Source: Drosophila pseudoobscura
Taxonomy: Eukaryota > Arthropoda > Insecta > Diptera > Drosophilidae
Direction of reading: 5' to 3'
Length of the DNA stretch: 64,000 nucleotides
Assembly (NCBI RefSeq): GCF_009870125.1
Contig: NC_046681.1
Coordinates: 8,259,001-8,323,000 of the forward strand
Below the pieces are notes generated by a model. It saw only the letters and a program-made list of their open reading frames with translations, was not told the origin of the DNA and did no database searches. Shown here one piece after another: positions 27,674 to 41,986 of this stretch. Both the position numbers and the translations under genes were made by a program. How positions within the stretch are numbered: position 1 is the stretch's first letter; the number at the start of each line of letters is the position of its first letter.

Positions 27674-27701
27674 CTGATATTGTAGGCAGATAGAGTCTCA
27701 T
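27674..27701 (-). CDS. Candidate 28-nt micro-exon
   Basis: On the minus strand a strong acceptor (CTGTTTTTTCAG, complement of 27702-27713) is followed after only 28 bases by a strong donor (CAG|GTAAGAG, ending toward 27667). One frame reads ETLSAYNI with a split codon at each end; the other two frames are also open. Micro-exons of this size are typical of large neuronal genes in flies. No neighbouring exon can be joined to it with confidence. Its host would be a minus-strand gene with introns of many kilobases. Chance occurrence of paired strong sites is possible in 64 kb. Confidence 0.45.
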
Positions 27702-27714
27702 CTGAAAAAACAGA

Positions 27715-30700
27715 AATATTTAAATTAAACTACATATTTACTTAAATCACACAACATTTGAAAGAATGCAATCTGAAATGCTCCATAATTCATTTATCAA
27801 CCATTCCTTAAGGTCTTTTTAGATCACTGCAAGCATTAAGTTGGCCAACAAAATAAATGAAATGAATAAACGAACAACTTAAAATCATGGGAAAAATGAA
27901 TAAAAACCATATTTTGTACACGAAATTGCCCTCAACGGCAAAAAAATCTTCAGACAGATAAATGATTGGACAAAGTGAGCCATCCAGATGGATGCAGATG
28001 GCAAGACAGTTTGTCACAGTTTTTATAAAAAGAAACCGATGCAGCAGGATATTTTTGGGGAGTTCCTTGTGGGAGATATCTATGGCTCCTTGAGGCCAAA
28101 ACAATACGATTCTATTTACAAGCTTTTTTTTTGTTTCAGTTCCTATTTTCCCCTGAGAAAATGATTTCAAAAATATCACTTAAAATAAAATACCGAGAAA
28201 ATGGAAATCATCGGAATGGAACGCTCTTTAACCAACCACAAAATGGTAGCCCAGGAGGGCGTGATTCAGGCAAGTTTTCTGGCTTCAGCAAATCGTGGCA
28301 TATAAATGACATTAAACTGACAGCTATTCCTGCCAGCCAGCCATCAAGTTGGCCACTAATGAAAGGCGCTGCCCATAAACAAACATCAACGGCACAGCGA
28401 AGTCGACTGGCGCGGCCATCGGGTTGCCCAAAATGGAGTTCGTGTCGGCCACAAAATTGCATTTTAGTTTGCCTCGAAAATTTACGCTCTCAGGCCTACA
28501 CTTCTCTAAAGCCTCACCCACTGTCTAACTGAATTTCTAACCCCAAAGGATGAGTGGGAGGGCAGACCGAACTGACAGTAGAATCTAGTGCGTGGAGTGG
28601 TTCATTCTTTGTACTCTTGCAAAGGGTATGATTATTCTGATCAGATGTTATGCAATGCATAAAATGATGTACTCATGTCCAACACTAAAAATTACCTTTT
28701 CTATACTTACAATTCGTACGTCAAGCTCAAGATTGCATCATTACAGTATATAACATGAATGATGCTTGATTATATCATATTAGACCAAAAGGCGTATGTA
28801 GAGCGCTCCTCAGGAACATAAGATCTGCAAGAGTATCAAAACTTCGACTCACAACGCTTGCCTCTCATTCCAGCTCTGTTTTAATTAAATTTGTGCCGTG
28901 TTATTGCCCTAGCCCTCCTCACATGTGATAACTACCACTACAATTTGTTAAACAATTTAAGTAAATCAATGAGAGGCACAAAGCCCCATTATGTGGTCGC
29001 GATTTCTCTGTTTAATTACAGCATACAATTTTGCTATACATTTAAATTTAATGTACAATTTATTTGAATTTATTTCCGCTTTATTGGATAAGTGGAAAGT
29101 TTCTCTGACGGTTTGTGTGCTCCTTGACAAAATTGTTTTCTAAATTACTTTTGCGTGGGCCCCAAGAAAAAAGAAGTCAGGAAACGAAAAAAGAAATGAT
29201 ATTGCAAGACAGAAAAATATATAATTTTGCTTTGAAAAGAAAACTCTTCTAATTTGTTCTAAGAAGACGATTAAACATAATAATGGGAGTATCGTTTTTT
29301 TCTTCTTTTGAAATAATAGTTTCAAATGCTCAACATATTTACATAGACAGAATTGCCACACAAATTTGAATTTATTTATTTAGAGGTAATCATAAAATCG
29401 ATACTTTTTTAATAACAAATAATTATATTGCGATACAATCAAGCTGACATTCAATTTGAACCAAATTTATTAATTAGTGAAACGTGTTATTCCAAAAGCC
29501 GAAAAGCAAACCAAGGCAGGTATAATGAGGGGCAAATTAAAATTTAATTTTCAACGAGACAGGGCAATATTTTACTCAACTCTCAAAACTTGAACTAAGT
29601 AATTTCTTCCGCGACTGTATGAGGGAAACACTCAAGTTTTGACTGGGGCCCGACGGCAAACACCTCCGTTGACATCTTTGACGGGCATTTCACGCCTCAA
29701 GAACGAGGTTTTGTACACTCTTAAAATTTGTATATGAATAAGTACGAAGCGAAAGTTTTTCTGAAATTTCTGGTGGCTGTCAGACGAGTGCCAGAGAACC
29801 GCAGATGGCCGCCAAATGGCGCCAATAATGAAAAGGATGGAAAAAGAAGCTCCCTTGGACTGTGTGTATTTCCTGTTGTGAGAATTTGAGTGGGTAAACT
29901 TTTAAGCAAGCAACGTTTTAAGCAACGGAATTTCCCACAACGACGGATTATGGACAAGTGTCTGAGCCAAAGTCATGACCAAAGTCCAATCCATAATTAC
30001 CATTATTTATGACGAGTTCAAGTCAAAAACTGGTAACTCTTCTTCTCCATTCGCAGAAGAAAAGCAGAAACAAAGAACGGAAATCCCAATAAACAAACGA
30101 AAAACTTCAGAATCTTGAAAACTTTTTAATGTCTTTAAGCGAAGTATTCAAAAGAGCTATAAAAAGCGCCTCTGACATGGCCTTGTGTGGGCTGGCTGTT
30201 CATTTATTTGCTGAGCAAAAAGGCTGTGCGCAAGGGAATAGTTTATGAATACTCGTACAACCGAATAAAACAAAAGACGTGTTAATTAAATTAGGGCAAA
30301 ATTGCCTTCGGGTGGTGGCAGTGGCACATAATCACGAAAATCGAATCAATGAAAAGGGAGCTCCTTCTGGCTTACCACCAAATGATTGCCAATATATTTG
30401 GGCACCGCATGATAGTCTGTAACGCAATGAAAGTTATTTTCGGCTGATATTATCGATTGGAAGGGCTATGGATAATCACTTGAAGTTCGATTTTTCCACT
30501 TATTTGTTTGAGCTTACAGCAGCTAAAGATCATATTGCCTTTTGTCGAATTTAGGCAAATTTTGAATCTTTGGAAAGTAATGAAGAGGATACGTATAAAC
30601 TATATTCACCAAATACTTCGAAATTCAAATTCGATTTAATCAAGTAACGCCCAAGTGATTTCTGAATCCCTTATCTGCACTCAATAAAACTGTTTTCTGC

Positions 30701-31200
30701 CTTCGTTAAATTAAGATTTAAATAATTCATTTTAATTCAACAACACAGAAATTCAACAGCAACACAGAAGGATAGACCAATCCCAAGTCAGGCCATTCAG
30801 GGGCGGCCCATTTGTTCATACAAAAGGTCGAGGATGGATAAATGTGCACTTAAACTTCGAACCCGAGATTGCGGGAGCTTGGCTGTCATTTGTCCTGCCT
30901 AATACGGCATGTAACCAAAGTCATTAGGCATTGACTTGGCCATATCCAATGGGATATGGGACGGGTAGGATATGGGGTTAGGGATCAGTTCGAGGTCGAG
31001 TCCCTCTTGAGGAAATTGCGTGAGGGCTCAAGAACCTGCCATGGCAGAGGCAATCTCACACATGTTTACATTTAATCCACTTTTATTGAAGCCCTTTGGG
31101 GTCACGACCATACATACGTACCCTAGGTTATTATGCTGATTGTGTTGACACACACTCCGGCCGTTGTTTGAACGTATTTCGGAAGGCATCCGGCCTCCCT
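27715..31200. other. AT-rich stretch without a supportable gene
   Basis: No coding or RNA feature supported. Open frames at 27808-28179 and 28131-28532 lie on opposite strands across partly the same bases and lack splice or start context. A possible minus-strand donor (GTAAGTAT) near 28705-28712 has no matching exon. Confidence 0.4.
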
Positions 31201-31204
31201 TTAG

Positions 31205-31256
31205 CAACTTTTATGTTTGTGCTGAGCTTGTCACTAAATATTTTATAAGCGCTAAG
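31205..31256 (+). CDS. Candidate 52-nt internal exon
   Basis: The acceptor CCTCCCTTTAG (to 31204) and the perfect donor AAG|GTGAGTG (after 31256) flank 52 bases that are open in the frame reading NFYVCAELVTKYFISAK. It would begin with the last base of a split codon and end on a complete codon. It is too short to identify a family. A GT microsatellite follows the donor. It may belong to a long plus-strand gene but could equally be a pseudo-exon. Confidence 0.28.
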
Positions 31257-34200
31257 GTGAGTGTGTGTGTCTGTGTTAACAAACACCTGAATAGAAGGGT
31301 CCTGCCGTCGGGTCCCAAAATAAATAAAAATTCAATTTTAGTTTTACATTCAGTCACGAGGTCCATTGAAATCAGAGTTTGGTTTGGCAGTGCGGCAATA
31401 GCACGTGCCAAATGCGGGTCTGTTTTCATCGGTCCAAATGGTCAAACACTCCTGACCTGACATCTTATGACAAATTGATTACGCTGTGCCAAAGTTTGCC
31501 CAAAAATTGTTCAACTTTATTCAATGCAGATCGCAACGTCACACACCAAACTCTTTGGGTCCAATGACAGCTTAAAACCAGCCGAACTGTGACTGGTCAC
31601 AAAGAAGTTTTGTATTTCTGGTAATGAAAGTGGTGAAGCTGGAACCCTTTGACGGCATTGTGTTGGCTGAAAAAGTACATTTCCAGTTGGATATTCAATG
31701 TGTCGTGCGGCTTCCACTCAGCTGAATGACAAAGGGAAACCCGCCCACAATTGTTTCCGGAAAGAGACGTGCGAAGCTATCAAATTCCAAGAGGGCTGCC
31801 AATACAATACATCAACTGTGTCCCTTGATGAGAGTCACAGAGCAAATTCTGTCTTTACTTGCAAGAATCATTCGTTCTTCCGTTCTTATTCCTTGAGTCT
31901 TGAGTTGAGCCTCATTAGGAGTGTAATCTTTCATTAATTTGAAGAGCTGCTAAGTATTAGCCAGAATATATATTCCACTGTGCAATACTTCTCTGCTTTT
32001 CCTCTTATCGGAAGTTAAGTTGAAAAAAATGTTCTGTTGACGGAGAGCGAATCTGTCTGTATGTATACTCTTATGGCAAACATTTTTTCAGATTTATGCT
32101 TGGCTTTATACTATTAAGTCAGACTATTATTTGATTTCCTACATACATTTTGCATTATTTTATTTCATCCTTTGGTGTGAATGTGTTTTAAGAATGTTTC
32201 ATATAGCGTGAGTAGAATTTTTTTCTATTGAAGCTAAAAAAATACGTCCACTCCTCTTTTATTTTCACTCCTCTTTTTCATTTATGTAATGAAAACATAA
32301 TAAATTCGTACATTTATAAAATTATTCAATCAACTAATTTCATTTAAAATTGAAATTCAATTATGATATACCATAATTTACACTTGAACTTTTAATAATA
32401 TACAAAGTGGTTTATTAAATTCTGGATTAAAATTTATAAATATTAATTAGCTATTTGTTTACTCATAGCTCTGGTCATCCACGAATTTGGAGACCAGTGC
32501 AAACGCTCTTTGGAGAACCCTTTAATGGGTTTTTTTTATATATATAAAACCAAAGCCGCACAATGCAATATATCAAAACTTATTGTCGGGGGCACAAGAG
32601 CAAAAAAAAGTAAATTTACTAAGTGCAAGTTTTAATTAAAAATCGACCTTTACTACAACGGGGGGGATAAGGGGATAAAAAACAGCAAGAGCAATATAGA
32701 AGAGAAAGCATGTTACTGCAGTTTTGGAAAACCCACATTGATTTTTGGCCTCATTGCAGATACAGAGACGGAAACGCAGGATCTAAAAACTATTTCAGGG
32801 ATAGGAAGTTAGGAATAGAATAGGATAGGACCCAAAAATGTCCTCGGATAGGCTTGGCGTTGGCTTTGGCTCCCCCGGTTCTGGTTCTGGTCGAGGCAGA
32901 GTACATAAACGTTTCCGATTTTTAAAATGGCTCTCATTTTTCGGCTGAATGGCCAAACAACCCACTGGCGCTTTCTGGCGTTGATGTCTGTTATTACAAC
33001 CACAAGCGACGACCAGCAGATAAGCAAAACTGATTGAAATAAAAAAACGCGGCGCTACGTATTCAGACATTCTGTTGAACTTTAAAAAATAGTTGCACAT
33101 TTGTTGTTGTAATTTGTTCGGGTGTGTTTTGCCACAAGAACAACAGGTAAAGTGAAAATGCTTCCATTTGCGGAAATATAGTAACGAAAGAAATCAATAT
33201 TTGCATACTTCAATAGAGGCGCGTGAAATCCAATTGGAGTACAGGTGGTGCAGTGAAGGGGACTGAGATGTATTCCAATTTTTAAGTGGGTAAACTTGAA
33301 AGCCACATTTCAAACAAACGAGAAAAAAAGAGCAAGCTGCAGTAGTGTAAAAAATGTTCCATATGTTTGTTAATTTTTTTTTTCACAAAGCGTCCGGTAA
33401 TACGTATTACTCATTATTTTCAATGCAAATTAATGTTATATTAATGTCTCCCGTCCACACTGATGTTATTTAAATACATTTGCGGCCATTCAAATGAAGT
33501 TGTGTAAGCTAATAGACACAATTGTCATTATGACGCAGGTCCATTAAGGTCATTGCAATTTGTATTATGGCAAGCGAGCTACCAGCACTCTTTGCAAGGA
33601 AAGCCCTCTCTATGGTTATGGGACACGTTAGTGTGGTCATCATGAAGACAAAGATTTCATGTTCGGTTTAGTTTTCAATTTATTTAAGTCTCAATTGCTG
33701 ATGCAGTTTTATCTCACTCGAAAGCTGAGCTATGCGTCTGCTGTCTGCTGCTCGGGTTCCGTGGCACGCGGCTTGCAACTTTGAGTGGTTGGATTTTGAT
33801 GATCTTTAAATATCCTCGAAAACGACAACTTCATGCATGTTGAACATTCGAATGTGCTGGATTCCCAGTTGGCAGCTCCTGAATATTGAAGAAAGAGCGC
33901 CCGGTAATATGATGATTATTAATCAAATACACGCTGGATTGTGCTCCAAGGATTGGCCCTTGGCGTGCATTTGTACAGAGTAATCATCAATCAAGGGCCC
34001 AGGAATCGAGGGCTTTCCTCAGGCTCAGCCAGTTGCCAACGTTACACATTCGTCATTCAGGCTCCTGGGCGCGGTCAAACCAGGCGAGTCAACCGTCAAA
34101 TTGCATAAGGTGTCGTACCTAAATGATACGAACTAACTTAATTGATGGATAGGTTAATGGATAACCAGCATATCTGGGTATTTCCTTTGAATCTTGGATA

Positions 34201-37200
34201 TGAATCCCCGAGACATTAGCCCAAAATATTTGCTGATTGTTCCTGCTCCACTTCACAGATTCTTCAGCATTATTTTTATTAATTTTAAGGTTCATTCATA
34301 TAAATTCCCAAATAAAATGTTATGGCATCCGGCGTACGCTTAAAGATATATACACTGATACCACACATTTATCTGAATACTGAATTTAATGTTATTTGCT
34401 TATCCGAATAAATCCCTAGATAAGTAATGTTCTATTTGGGTTCTATTTCGCGTAACCTTAATAAGCTTACACCAAATTTTCTTCCCGTCACTCAGTTAGC
34501 TTTAGTCATTGTGTATCCAGTGGATATCTCTCTCTATCTCTGTCATAAAGGAAACTTTTGTTGCTATTTGTATATGAAGACAAATCCAAAATGGCAAAAA
34601 TATGATTTATTACCCACCAAGAAAATGGCACAAAAATGGGAAATGACAAATGTGATTTATCCAAAGGCACGTACACATTCGGGGTAAAAGATGTGCCTCG
34701 CTATAACTCTATTAATGGTTATTATATCAGATAAAATCCTGCACGAAATCCTTAAAGCTCCCATCCCATTGCCCCATTTCCCATGAAAAGAGAAATATTT
34801 ATTTAATGTAGAATACTGAACTACTGGCCAGCGGCATTTTCAAGTCTTAAATAAGAGCGAAATGAAAACAATAATCTAGGTGTGGAATCAAAAGCTCATT
34901 TAATGATTTCCATTAGGCACATATAATTTGCAAACATTTGAGAGCCCTCTAATATGGTTGGATGGATCCCTGCTCTTTGGTGCCCCCAGTCCAATGGTGC
35001 AGGACATGCATGCCGCTGAAAAGGGGCAAAAGTCATAAAAATGTTTATACTCTTTTTATGAGCACACGAGATGCGGCATGTCACACAGTTAAACAATTCC
35101 TCTCGACCAGGCAGGACATTGTTTTGCCACGTTTTTGTTCTACACTAGAATCTTTTAGAATCTATGCTTTATTTCTTGCTTGGCTTTGTTTTTAACCCTT
35201 GTTCTTGTACCTTGAGACATTTACTTTTATGGTGCGACTGTTTCAAGTTTTAGGCACTTTGATTATGACGTTAGGGAAAAACAGGGCAGGGAAAAACTAA
35301 AAGAGCGAGAGTCCTTCTAACGTGGCTACATTTATAGACTAGAGGATCTGCCATTGGCGTTTCGCCCTGTGTGCTGGGTGGAAAAAAGCAAATGTTAAGT
35401 GGAACTTGTCCTTGAGAACCAAGGATGCACAAAAGATACTAGCGTTCTCTGGCCTGGCTCGTTACTATGTTATCTTAATGCGGAAGCTTCCAGACGGAAG
35501 TGGCACAAATAACTTCAAAGGAGAATAAGTTCCAAGCTCGGCTGCAACATTCGGCGAACATTCCGCTTTAAAGGTTTTTTGTGGCAGAGTGCGAGTACTG
35601 TAAATATCACTACTACCCAATCACCCACCCCAGACCGAGGCCAAGTAACAAGTGCCCAAGTAGGGGAAACATATTCCCAAAGTTTATCAGCTTATTAGGC
35701 GGCAAAGGCACAGACGGCCCTGTCTGTGGGCCGTCAGCTGTCAACGGTCTCATTCGTTTTTTGCCGAACTCCGGCATTGTTCCGTTGTCTCCGGCATTAG
35801 CGGACAGGAAGTCAGCTGTTGTCCTGTGCGCTGTGGCTTAAACTAACCAGGGACATGCCGTATGACTCCTCCACCTCTACATCGCATTGAGCTAAAATTC
35901 AGAGAGGACCAACAAACAAATTGTTTACACTAAGGAAGTCACGTAAAGTGGCGTGTCCTTGGGAAACCCACAGCAGAACGAGCTCGAAGCAACAGCCAGC
36001 CGTAGGACAGGAGGTCGCCTGGATTTGGTTTTTCAAATTCTTGTTTACTGGAACATTTTCTAATGCAAATGTATAATTTAAAGTTAGATCTCCCTTTTCG
36101 GGTATATTCATGGGAATTTCTTATTGCGTTGTCCCCAATTAAAGTGCGGCACTCACATTCCACCTAACTCGTTGCCACCACCGCAGGACTAGCCCTAAGG
36201 CCAAGACTATTATGAGCAATTTTGCGAAAATTCGTCGGCTCGGCGAGGCATGGGGCTCTGCTTCTACGGCTAGGCATTGTTCCGAGGCTATTAATCAAAT
36301 AAGAAAAGCAATTTTTCAAAACTGGCATTAATTTGATTGGCGTGCCTCAGCCCACAGGGCAATGCACTGTTAAATAAAATATCCCCAGCTTAGGATTTTC
36401 GGGAAACAATATTAATTTAGTACGCTATTCGAGCTATTCGGGCCTTCATACATGTTCGAGCCTTAAAAACATTTGATGTCTCATCAAACATGTTCCGTTT
36501 GCCGCTCGAGGGCCCTTGAATACTTGGAGCATGGCAATACTCGGAAAGAAAAACCATTTGATGGGCTTTGAAAGTAAACAGAAAATATTAAATTTGCATA
36601 ATGACGAATCTGGTAGCCGTTAGAGCAAATGGCTTCCATCTCGCATATGGAGCGGCCTTAAAGTCTTGACGTTAATTAGAGAAAGCAAAATTGTCTGTAA
36701 TTGGGAAATATTAACCCTTTTTTCACTTGTAACCCGCGCACGTGTTCCCTTTTTGTGTGAGCTTTATGAGGGTCCCATTAACGCATCGCAAAGCTGCTAA
36801 GTTTTGCATAATTAGAAATGCCTTACGAAACCCACCCAGAGGGTGTCTACCGTCCTCTCACGCACAAATGGGGCCTCAAGGTAATACAAATTACGCATCC
36901 CATTATGCCTAAAGAATAGCCCAGAGACTGGGACTGTCCCCGCACTGAATCCCTACTGTAACTGATAGCTATGTTTACTCAGAAGCCGCAGACACCATTT
37001 TCCTGTCAGCACATTCTCCTGCGAATCCACAAACAAGTGGCTAAGTGGCAGTATCCTTGAATCAGTTGCTAAGAGCAATGTGGCTGTAGGTTGCTCTGCT
37101 TGTTTGGGGTTTCTAGTTACACAAGCTGCCCTTTAAGTGCCCTACGAGCAGTATTACTTCAAGTGCCTTTACACTTTCAGGAGATTGAAGGTGGTGGTTT

Positions 37201-39672
37201 TGGTGGAATTTACCAAACAATTGTTTCGTTAACCTCTCATTAACAAGAATTTACAGTCGCACCTTAAATTATTTTGTGAAATGCTTCTCTCTTCTGTATT
37301 CTAATACAATTTCCGTATTTTACGATTCTTCATATATCGGATTTAATTTTCCAAAAGTTATCCCAAACATTTCATAAATTAGTTTCTTTTTTCGTTGCTT
37401 AGTCCTTTGTTAAGTTGCTTTTTTCCCTTTTATTACAAAAATTATGGCTTTGCCTTTCAGTATCCGGAATTTATGCCACTTATTATGCGTTCTTTTTTCC
37501 TGAAAAGGACAACCTATATACTTGCAATGACGATGTTCCTTTAAATATGTCTTTAATAGTTTTTATTGGGCTTCTCGAGTACTCGTACTCAGCCTTATTG
37601 ATGGACAGTCTATGCGCCGCAATTATGATTTGATGGGTTTTTACTGGAGTGTGTAACACACTGCGTATGCGTTATACTCGACACATCGGGTGATGGAGCT
37701 CTAATGAAGATTCAGCCTCAATGCATGTCATTTGGGTGCACCAAAAGCTTTTCCGCATCCGGGCGCGAGTGCCCGTAGCTATCACCTTGCCACATCTTGC
37801 GTGGTCTCTTCGGTGTGTGAACGCCGTTGAGTAATGCTGAACTCTGAATGGAGAAAAGTTAAGGAAACTCTGTTGCAATCAAGCAGACGATACAAAAGTA
37901 TTGAAAAGGTCACCATCGCGTAAATTGAGATCATTGTGGGGAGAACAATAACAGAACACGTGTCTGTTGCGGTAGTTTCCAGAACATTGCGGCATCCTTG
38001 CCACGTAGTATTTTCCCTCCATCTCAGAAACACATGGCTGGTTGGTTGTCTAAGAATTTCAAAGACATTAAACCAACCCGGTAAAGTTATAAAAGAGCAA
38101 TTGGCCAGCGACAAAAATTCCATCCAAATGGCCACAGAATCATCATTCAATCTGTCCGCAACGAAACGTGACAAGTTTTGGCGAATACTGTGCGGTTAGG
38201 GATAAGAGCGGACTTTAATACGAATTGGCCCCTGTTCCCCAGGTGGCATTAAAGTAACTGAAATTCGAATGCGACTTCCACTCGCCCTACGTCTCTGGAA
38301 AAGTTCAATTGCATTTTAATACATATTTTTGACTGCAGCTACGCTGCTCTCCGAGCTGGAACGTTCGAAAGGTCTGTTTCCCTCGAGTTTTCCGAAAGAA
38401 ATAAATAAATTCGATACCGTGTCAGGCCTCTGTGCTTTGCCCTGGGGCACCCACTGGTATTCGTATGGCAAACAAATGTACTTCGGGCTAAAACAATGCT
38501 TATGCAATCCCCTGTTAGGCCGTGTGTCTGTTTGTTCACAGGCTTGTCCTGTTCCTGGTTTCATTCCTCCTCCATCTCCGACTGAGGCTTGCTGTGGAAA
38601 TGGCAAAACTCCAAAGCCAGTTGACAGTGCCAGAGGCTTCTGTGGTAGGTGCTCCTGTGAGTCACAGAATGGATTTCCATGCTGCAGTAGGACAATGCTG
38701 TGCTCTCTTTCCAGGCCGTACGATGACTGCCGTGTGCTGCCTGCTCGTATTCCTCATCCAAGTAAATTATCAAAGATATGCAATTAATTCCCAGTGCCTA
38801 CTTGGAATCTACTCATAGCCACCGTGCAAGCAACAAATGATGGTTTCCATAGGAGTTTACTGAAGTACGACAAGGACTCTGTATATGAATGGGAACACTC
38901 ATAGATGTCTGTCTATATCTGTGCTTTCAAAACCTGAATATCTGTCTTCTTGCTCAGGTTTGCAGCACAAATATGTTTTGATTCTCTGCCAAACACATTC
39001 CATATCGATGAGCTCAAACTTGAGGAAATGTGTCAGAATAAATAGAATATTACTTGCGTGTTTCTCTGCTAATAAAATGATGTTGTTTTCGTTGCATGTT
39101 ACTTGGCAAACAAATTTCACGGTCACGGTTTGCCAACAAAAATTTGTATTTATTTTGGGGCTAATTAAAATGAAGATGCAATGATGTTTATAGAAATTTT
39201 GCAAATATTGGTAGATGGAAATTCAATTCTAATTGTAAAAGTAGAGTTATTGTATTTGTGGACTTGAAATAAAGTTCTATCATGGTTATTGTTCTATGAT
39301 GTTGGTATTAAGTTGCCTTTTAGTTCTGGTTTAATGTATGCCTAGCTTCTGTGATTATTATTGATTGCTCTATGAGCTTTTGTAAGCTAGCAATAAAACT
39401 GATTCAATGCAGATTTATTTGATGGTTTGCTTATCTTTAATCTTCCCAAGATCTTCTGCCCACATCGTCAACTGGGGTAAGTCCCTGACTCACTGGCACT
39501 GCCACTGTCAGTCACTCAAAGTTGACTGGCCTGTCACTCTGCTAAGCGGTATACATTTTTAAAGGCTTCTCTTCGGGAGACACCTCCATCTGGAAGGACA
39601 GTCAAAAGCAGGAGATGAGCTCTTCGCCGTAGCATTGTCAGCAGAGAATCAACATTTTTATTATTAAATTAC

Positions 39673-39721
39673 GTATACGCATACGCGAAGTGAGTCACTG
39701 CAACAATGCGTATACGTATAC
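39673..39721. repeat. 14-bp inverted repeat flanking an AP-1-like site
   Basis: GTATACGCATACGC at 39673-39686 is repeated in inverted orientation at 39708-39721 with one mismatch. The 21-bp spacer contains AGTGAGTCACT, itself symmetric around TGAGTCA (39691-39697), the consensus site for Fos/Jun-type bZIP proteins. The nested symmetry is visible directly. A regulatory role is inference. Confidence 0.5.
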
Positions 39722-41365
39722 CCAGCCTTTATATTGCATCAACTTAATTTCATTTGCCACACCGCTAGCTGACAATGCCTAGATATAAAATTGTGGTTGT
39801 ACACCTTTGCTTCCATATGGGGGGATTTATACCCATATTCTCCGACTGCCAGGCTTTTCTCTTGGACTGAGGCTTGGGCGATATGACGAACGGTGTATGA
39901 GTCCGAGTACGAGTATGCGGTGTTCGACAGGAGGCACGTGGCGCCTGCACACTGTCAATTGGCACTTACTAAAACGTCAATTACCCATTTACATATGGTT
40001 TGGCCGTCTCGAGGGTGTTCTGCAGCCTCCTGTGGTATCCAGGGCGTGTTCCAATGTTTGACGTCCACAGGTTTGTTCATTCCGTGATCATGAACAGCGC
40101 TAATTGGCCGGCTCTCAGGTGTGGCGATAGCTCACTAATTGCCCCACATTCAACAGTTATCTCTTTCCAAGTTGTTTGACAACTGCCCAATGGTCAGGGT
40201 TGTTATCCAACCCAAAAAAAACGAGAGCTTTCAAAGTGAAAAACTCACCACAAAAGGCATTCCCTGAATACATGGGAACTGCAATCATCGGGCCTGTGTC
40301 CTTCAGAAACGAGGCGAAAAACAGTAGCCCTTACTGCTGCCCCTTTTTGGCGACTGTGCCAATATTCCATCGCGTACACCCGCAGACATCGAAAGTTGGC
40401 GAAAATCAAATAAACACAAAACGAGTACGAATACGAGTTCGAGGAGAAGGACACGCGTTTGAAAACGAGCTGGCACTCTCGTTTTGTACTGATCCCAACA
40501 CTTTTCAAATCGAATTTAGCGATGTGCTTCGCACTTTCTTAGTTTTTTTAGCCGCCTCTGTACGCCATTAGACTGGAAGGAAAATGCAACAAAAACCCAG
40601 AGATATGGAATGCACATTTGTTAACTGGATAGAAAATAAGACAAGAAAGTTGGATACTACAAAGAGATAAAGGATTTAAATAGAATATGGGTGTAGTTCA
40701 TCTACCACTCCAACCTGCAGCACTAATGGGTAATGGTTGGTACTTAAAGCTCACCAATTTTGGGATGATATAAAGATGGCTACAACCATTCCACCTCTAC
40801 CATAGCCAAGAATCATTCGTCATTATTAGTCAAAAGAATTAAGAACAGCGAAACTGAGAGACAAAACGTTGACACCAGAGGATACAAATATACGTGGAGC
40901 AGACGACAACTAATGAAACCACATTGCACCACAAAGCCCACAGAACCGATACACAACAGGAACAACCACAGCCAGCAGACCAACTAATTGAGAGTTCTGA
41001 CCAATGAGGTCACATGGTGACCCTGCTACAGACTGCTGTGTTGAAGGAAATATTGTGAAATTTTGGAAAACAAAACGGACGACCTGTGTGGGAGGCATAG
41101 ATTAGTAATGGGCCTATGTGGAATAGTTGTTTTCGTACACTAAATCGTTTAGTTTTAATTACAATTGCCAATTGTGGGCTCTTGTGCCATGACAATTTGT
41201 TTTTGTTTAGCCGCGGACACATTTTCAAGTGATCCTTCTAATTTGGATGACAGCCAAACAGTTATCCACCATTTTACGGCGTACAATTTGTCACAAATTC
41301 ATTTTCAATTGGTACTAGAAATTTGATTTGATTTTTTCGTATACACAGTGTGTGATTCGTGGTAG

Positions 41366-41393
41366 CAAAGACTATACAATTGTATAGTCTTTG
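41366..41393. repeat. Perfect 28-bp palindrome
   Basis: The sequence CAAAGACTATACAA is followed immediately by its exact reverse complement with no spacer. Flanking bases do not pair. It might be the remnant of a short inverted-repeat transposon, a protein-binding dyad, or chance; no target-site duplication is evident. Confidence 0.7.
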
Positions 41394-41986
41394 GTGGTAG
41401 TCATGAAACTGGACAGACTTTTTGCTTTTGTTTAAATTTATGTTACATTTTGGGAGGTAAATCCTGTACCTTAAATGTATCTTTATCTTTGAAGCCTTAC
41501 GGCTAAAGCCAACAACTTCCTAGACATAATGCATTTATGTTTGGTCCTTTATGTCTCCTCGAGTAGGGATTCAACGGTGAAGTCATCTGGAAAGTTGAAA
41601 TGACACGTGTCTGTTGCTGCACGAGAATTCCCGGGAACACAACTATTTTATGTGTGCTGTAACCAAACATGAGCAGGAAGCAGACCTATCTCAACTGTCT
41701 GGAAGATAGTCCTTTCGATGTCTCCATTCATGTCTGAATTCTATTTTCCATGCCTCAACGTCTTGCAGTAAATAAAGTGAATTGTTGAAATATTTATGAA
41801 CCAAAGAAATTTCAAATTCAGACAGAAAAACCTTTCATTTCATTGCACATTTAGAAACCACTCTACAAAGATGGAGCTTTCCCAAGCCATCAGCGAACTA
41901 TGAGCGCCAAAATCTGCTATGGAGAAAGTAACTAAACAAAAAGGTTTATTACAAGCAAGGGAGAAATTTTCAGAATATGTACTTAC

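Larger units (their letters stand above)
31260..41980. other. Long AT-rich region without a supportable gene
   Basis: More than 10 kb with no coding region I can support. It holds two short structured elements, the inverted repeat at 39673-39721 and the 28-bp palindrome at 41366-41393, entered separately. Open frames here are short and often overlap on both strands. Confidence 0.45.

Noticed and set aside
28131..28532. 133-residue plus-strand frame
   Set aside because: Overlaps open frames on the minus strand, begins in AT-rich sequence after a poly-T tract, and shows no family signature.
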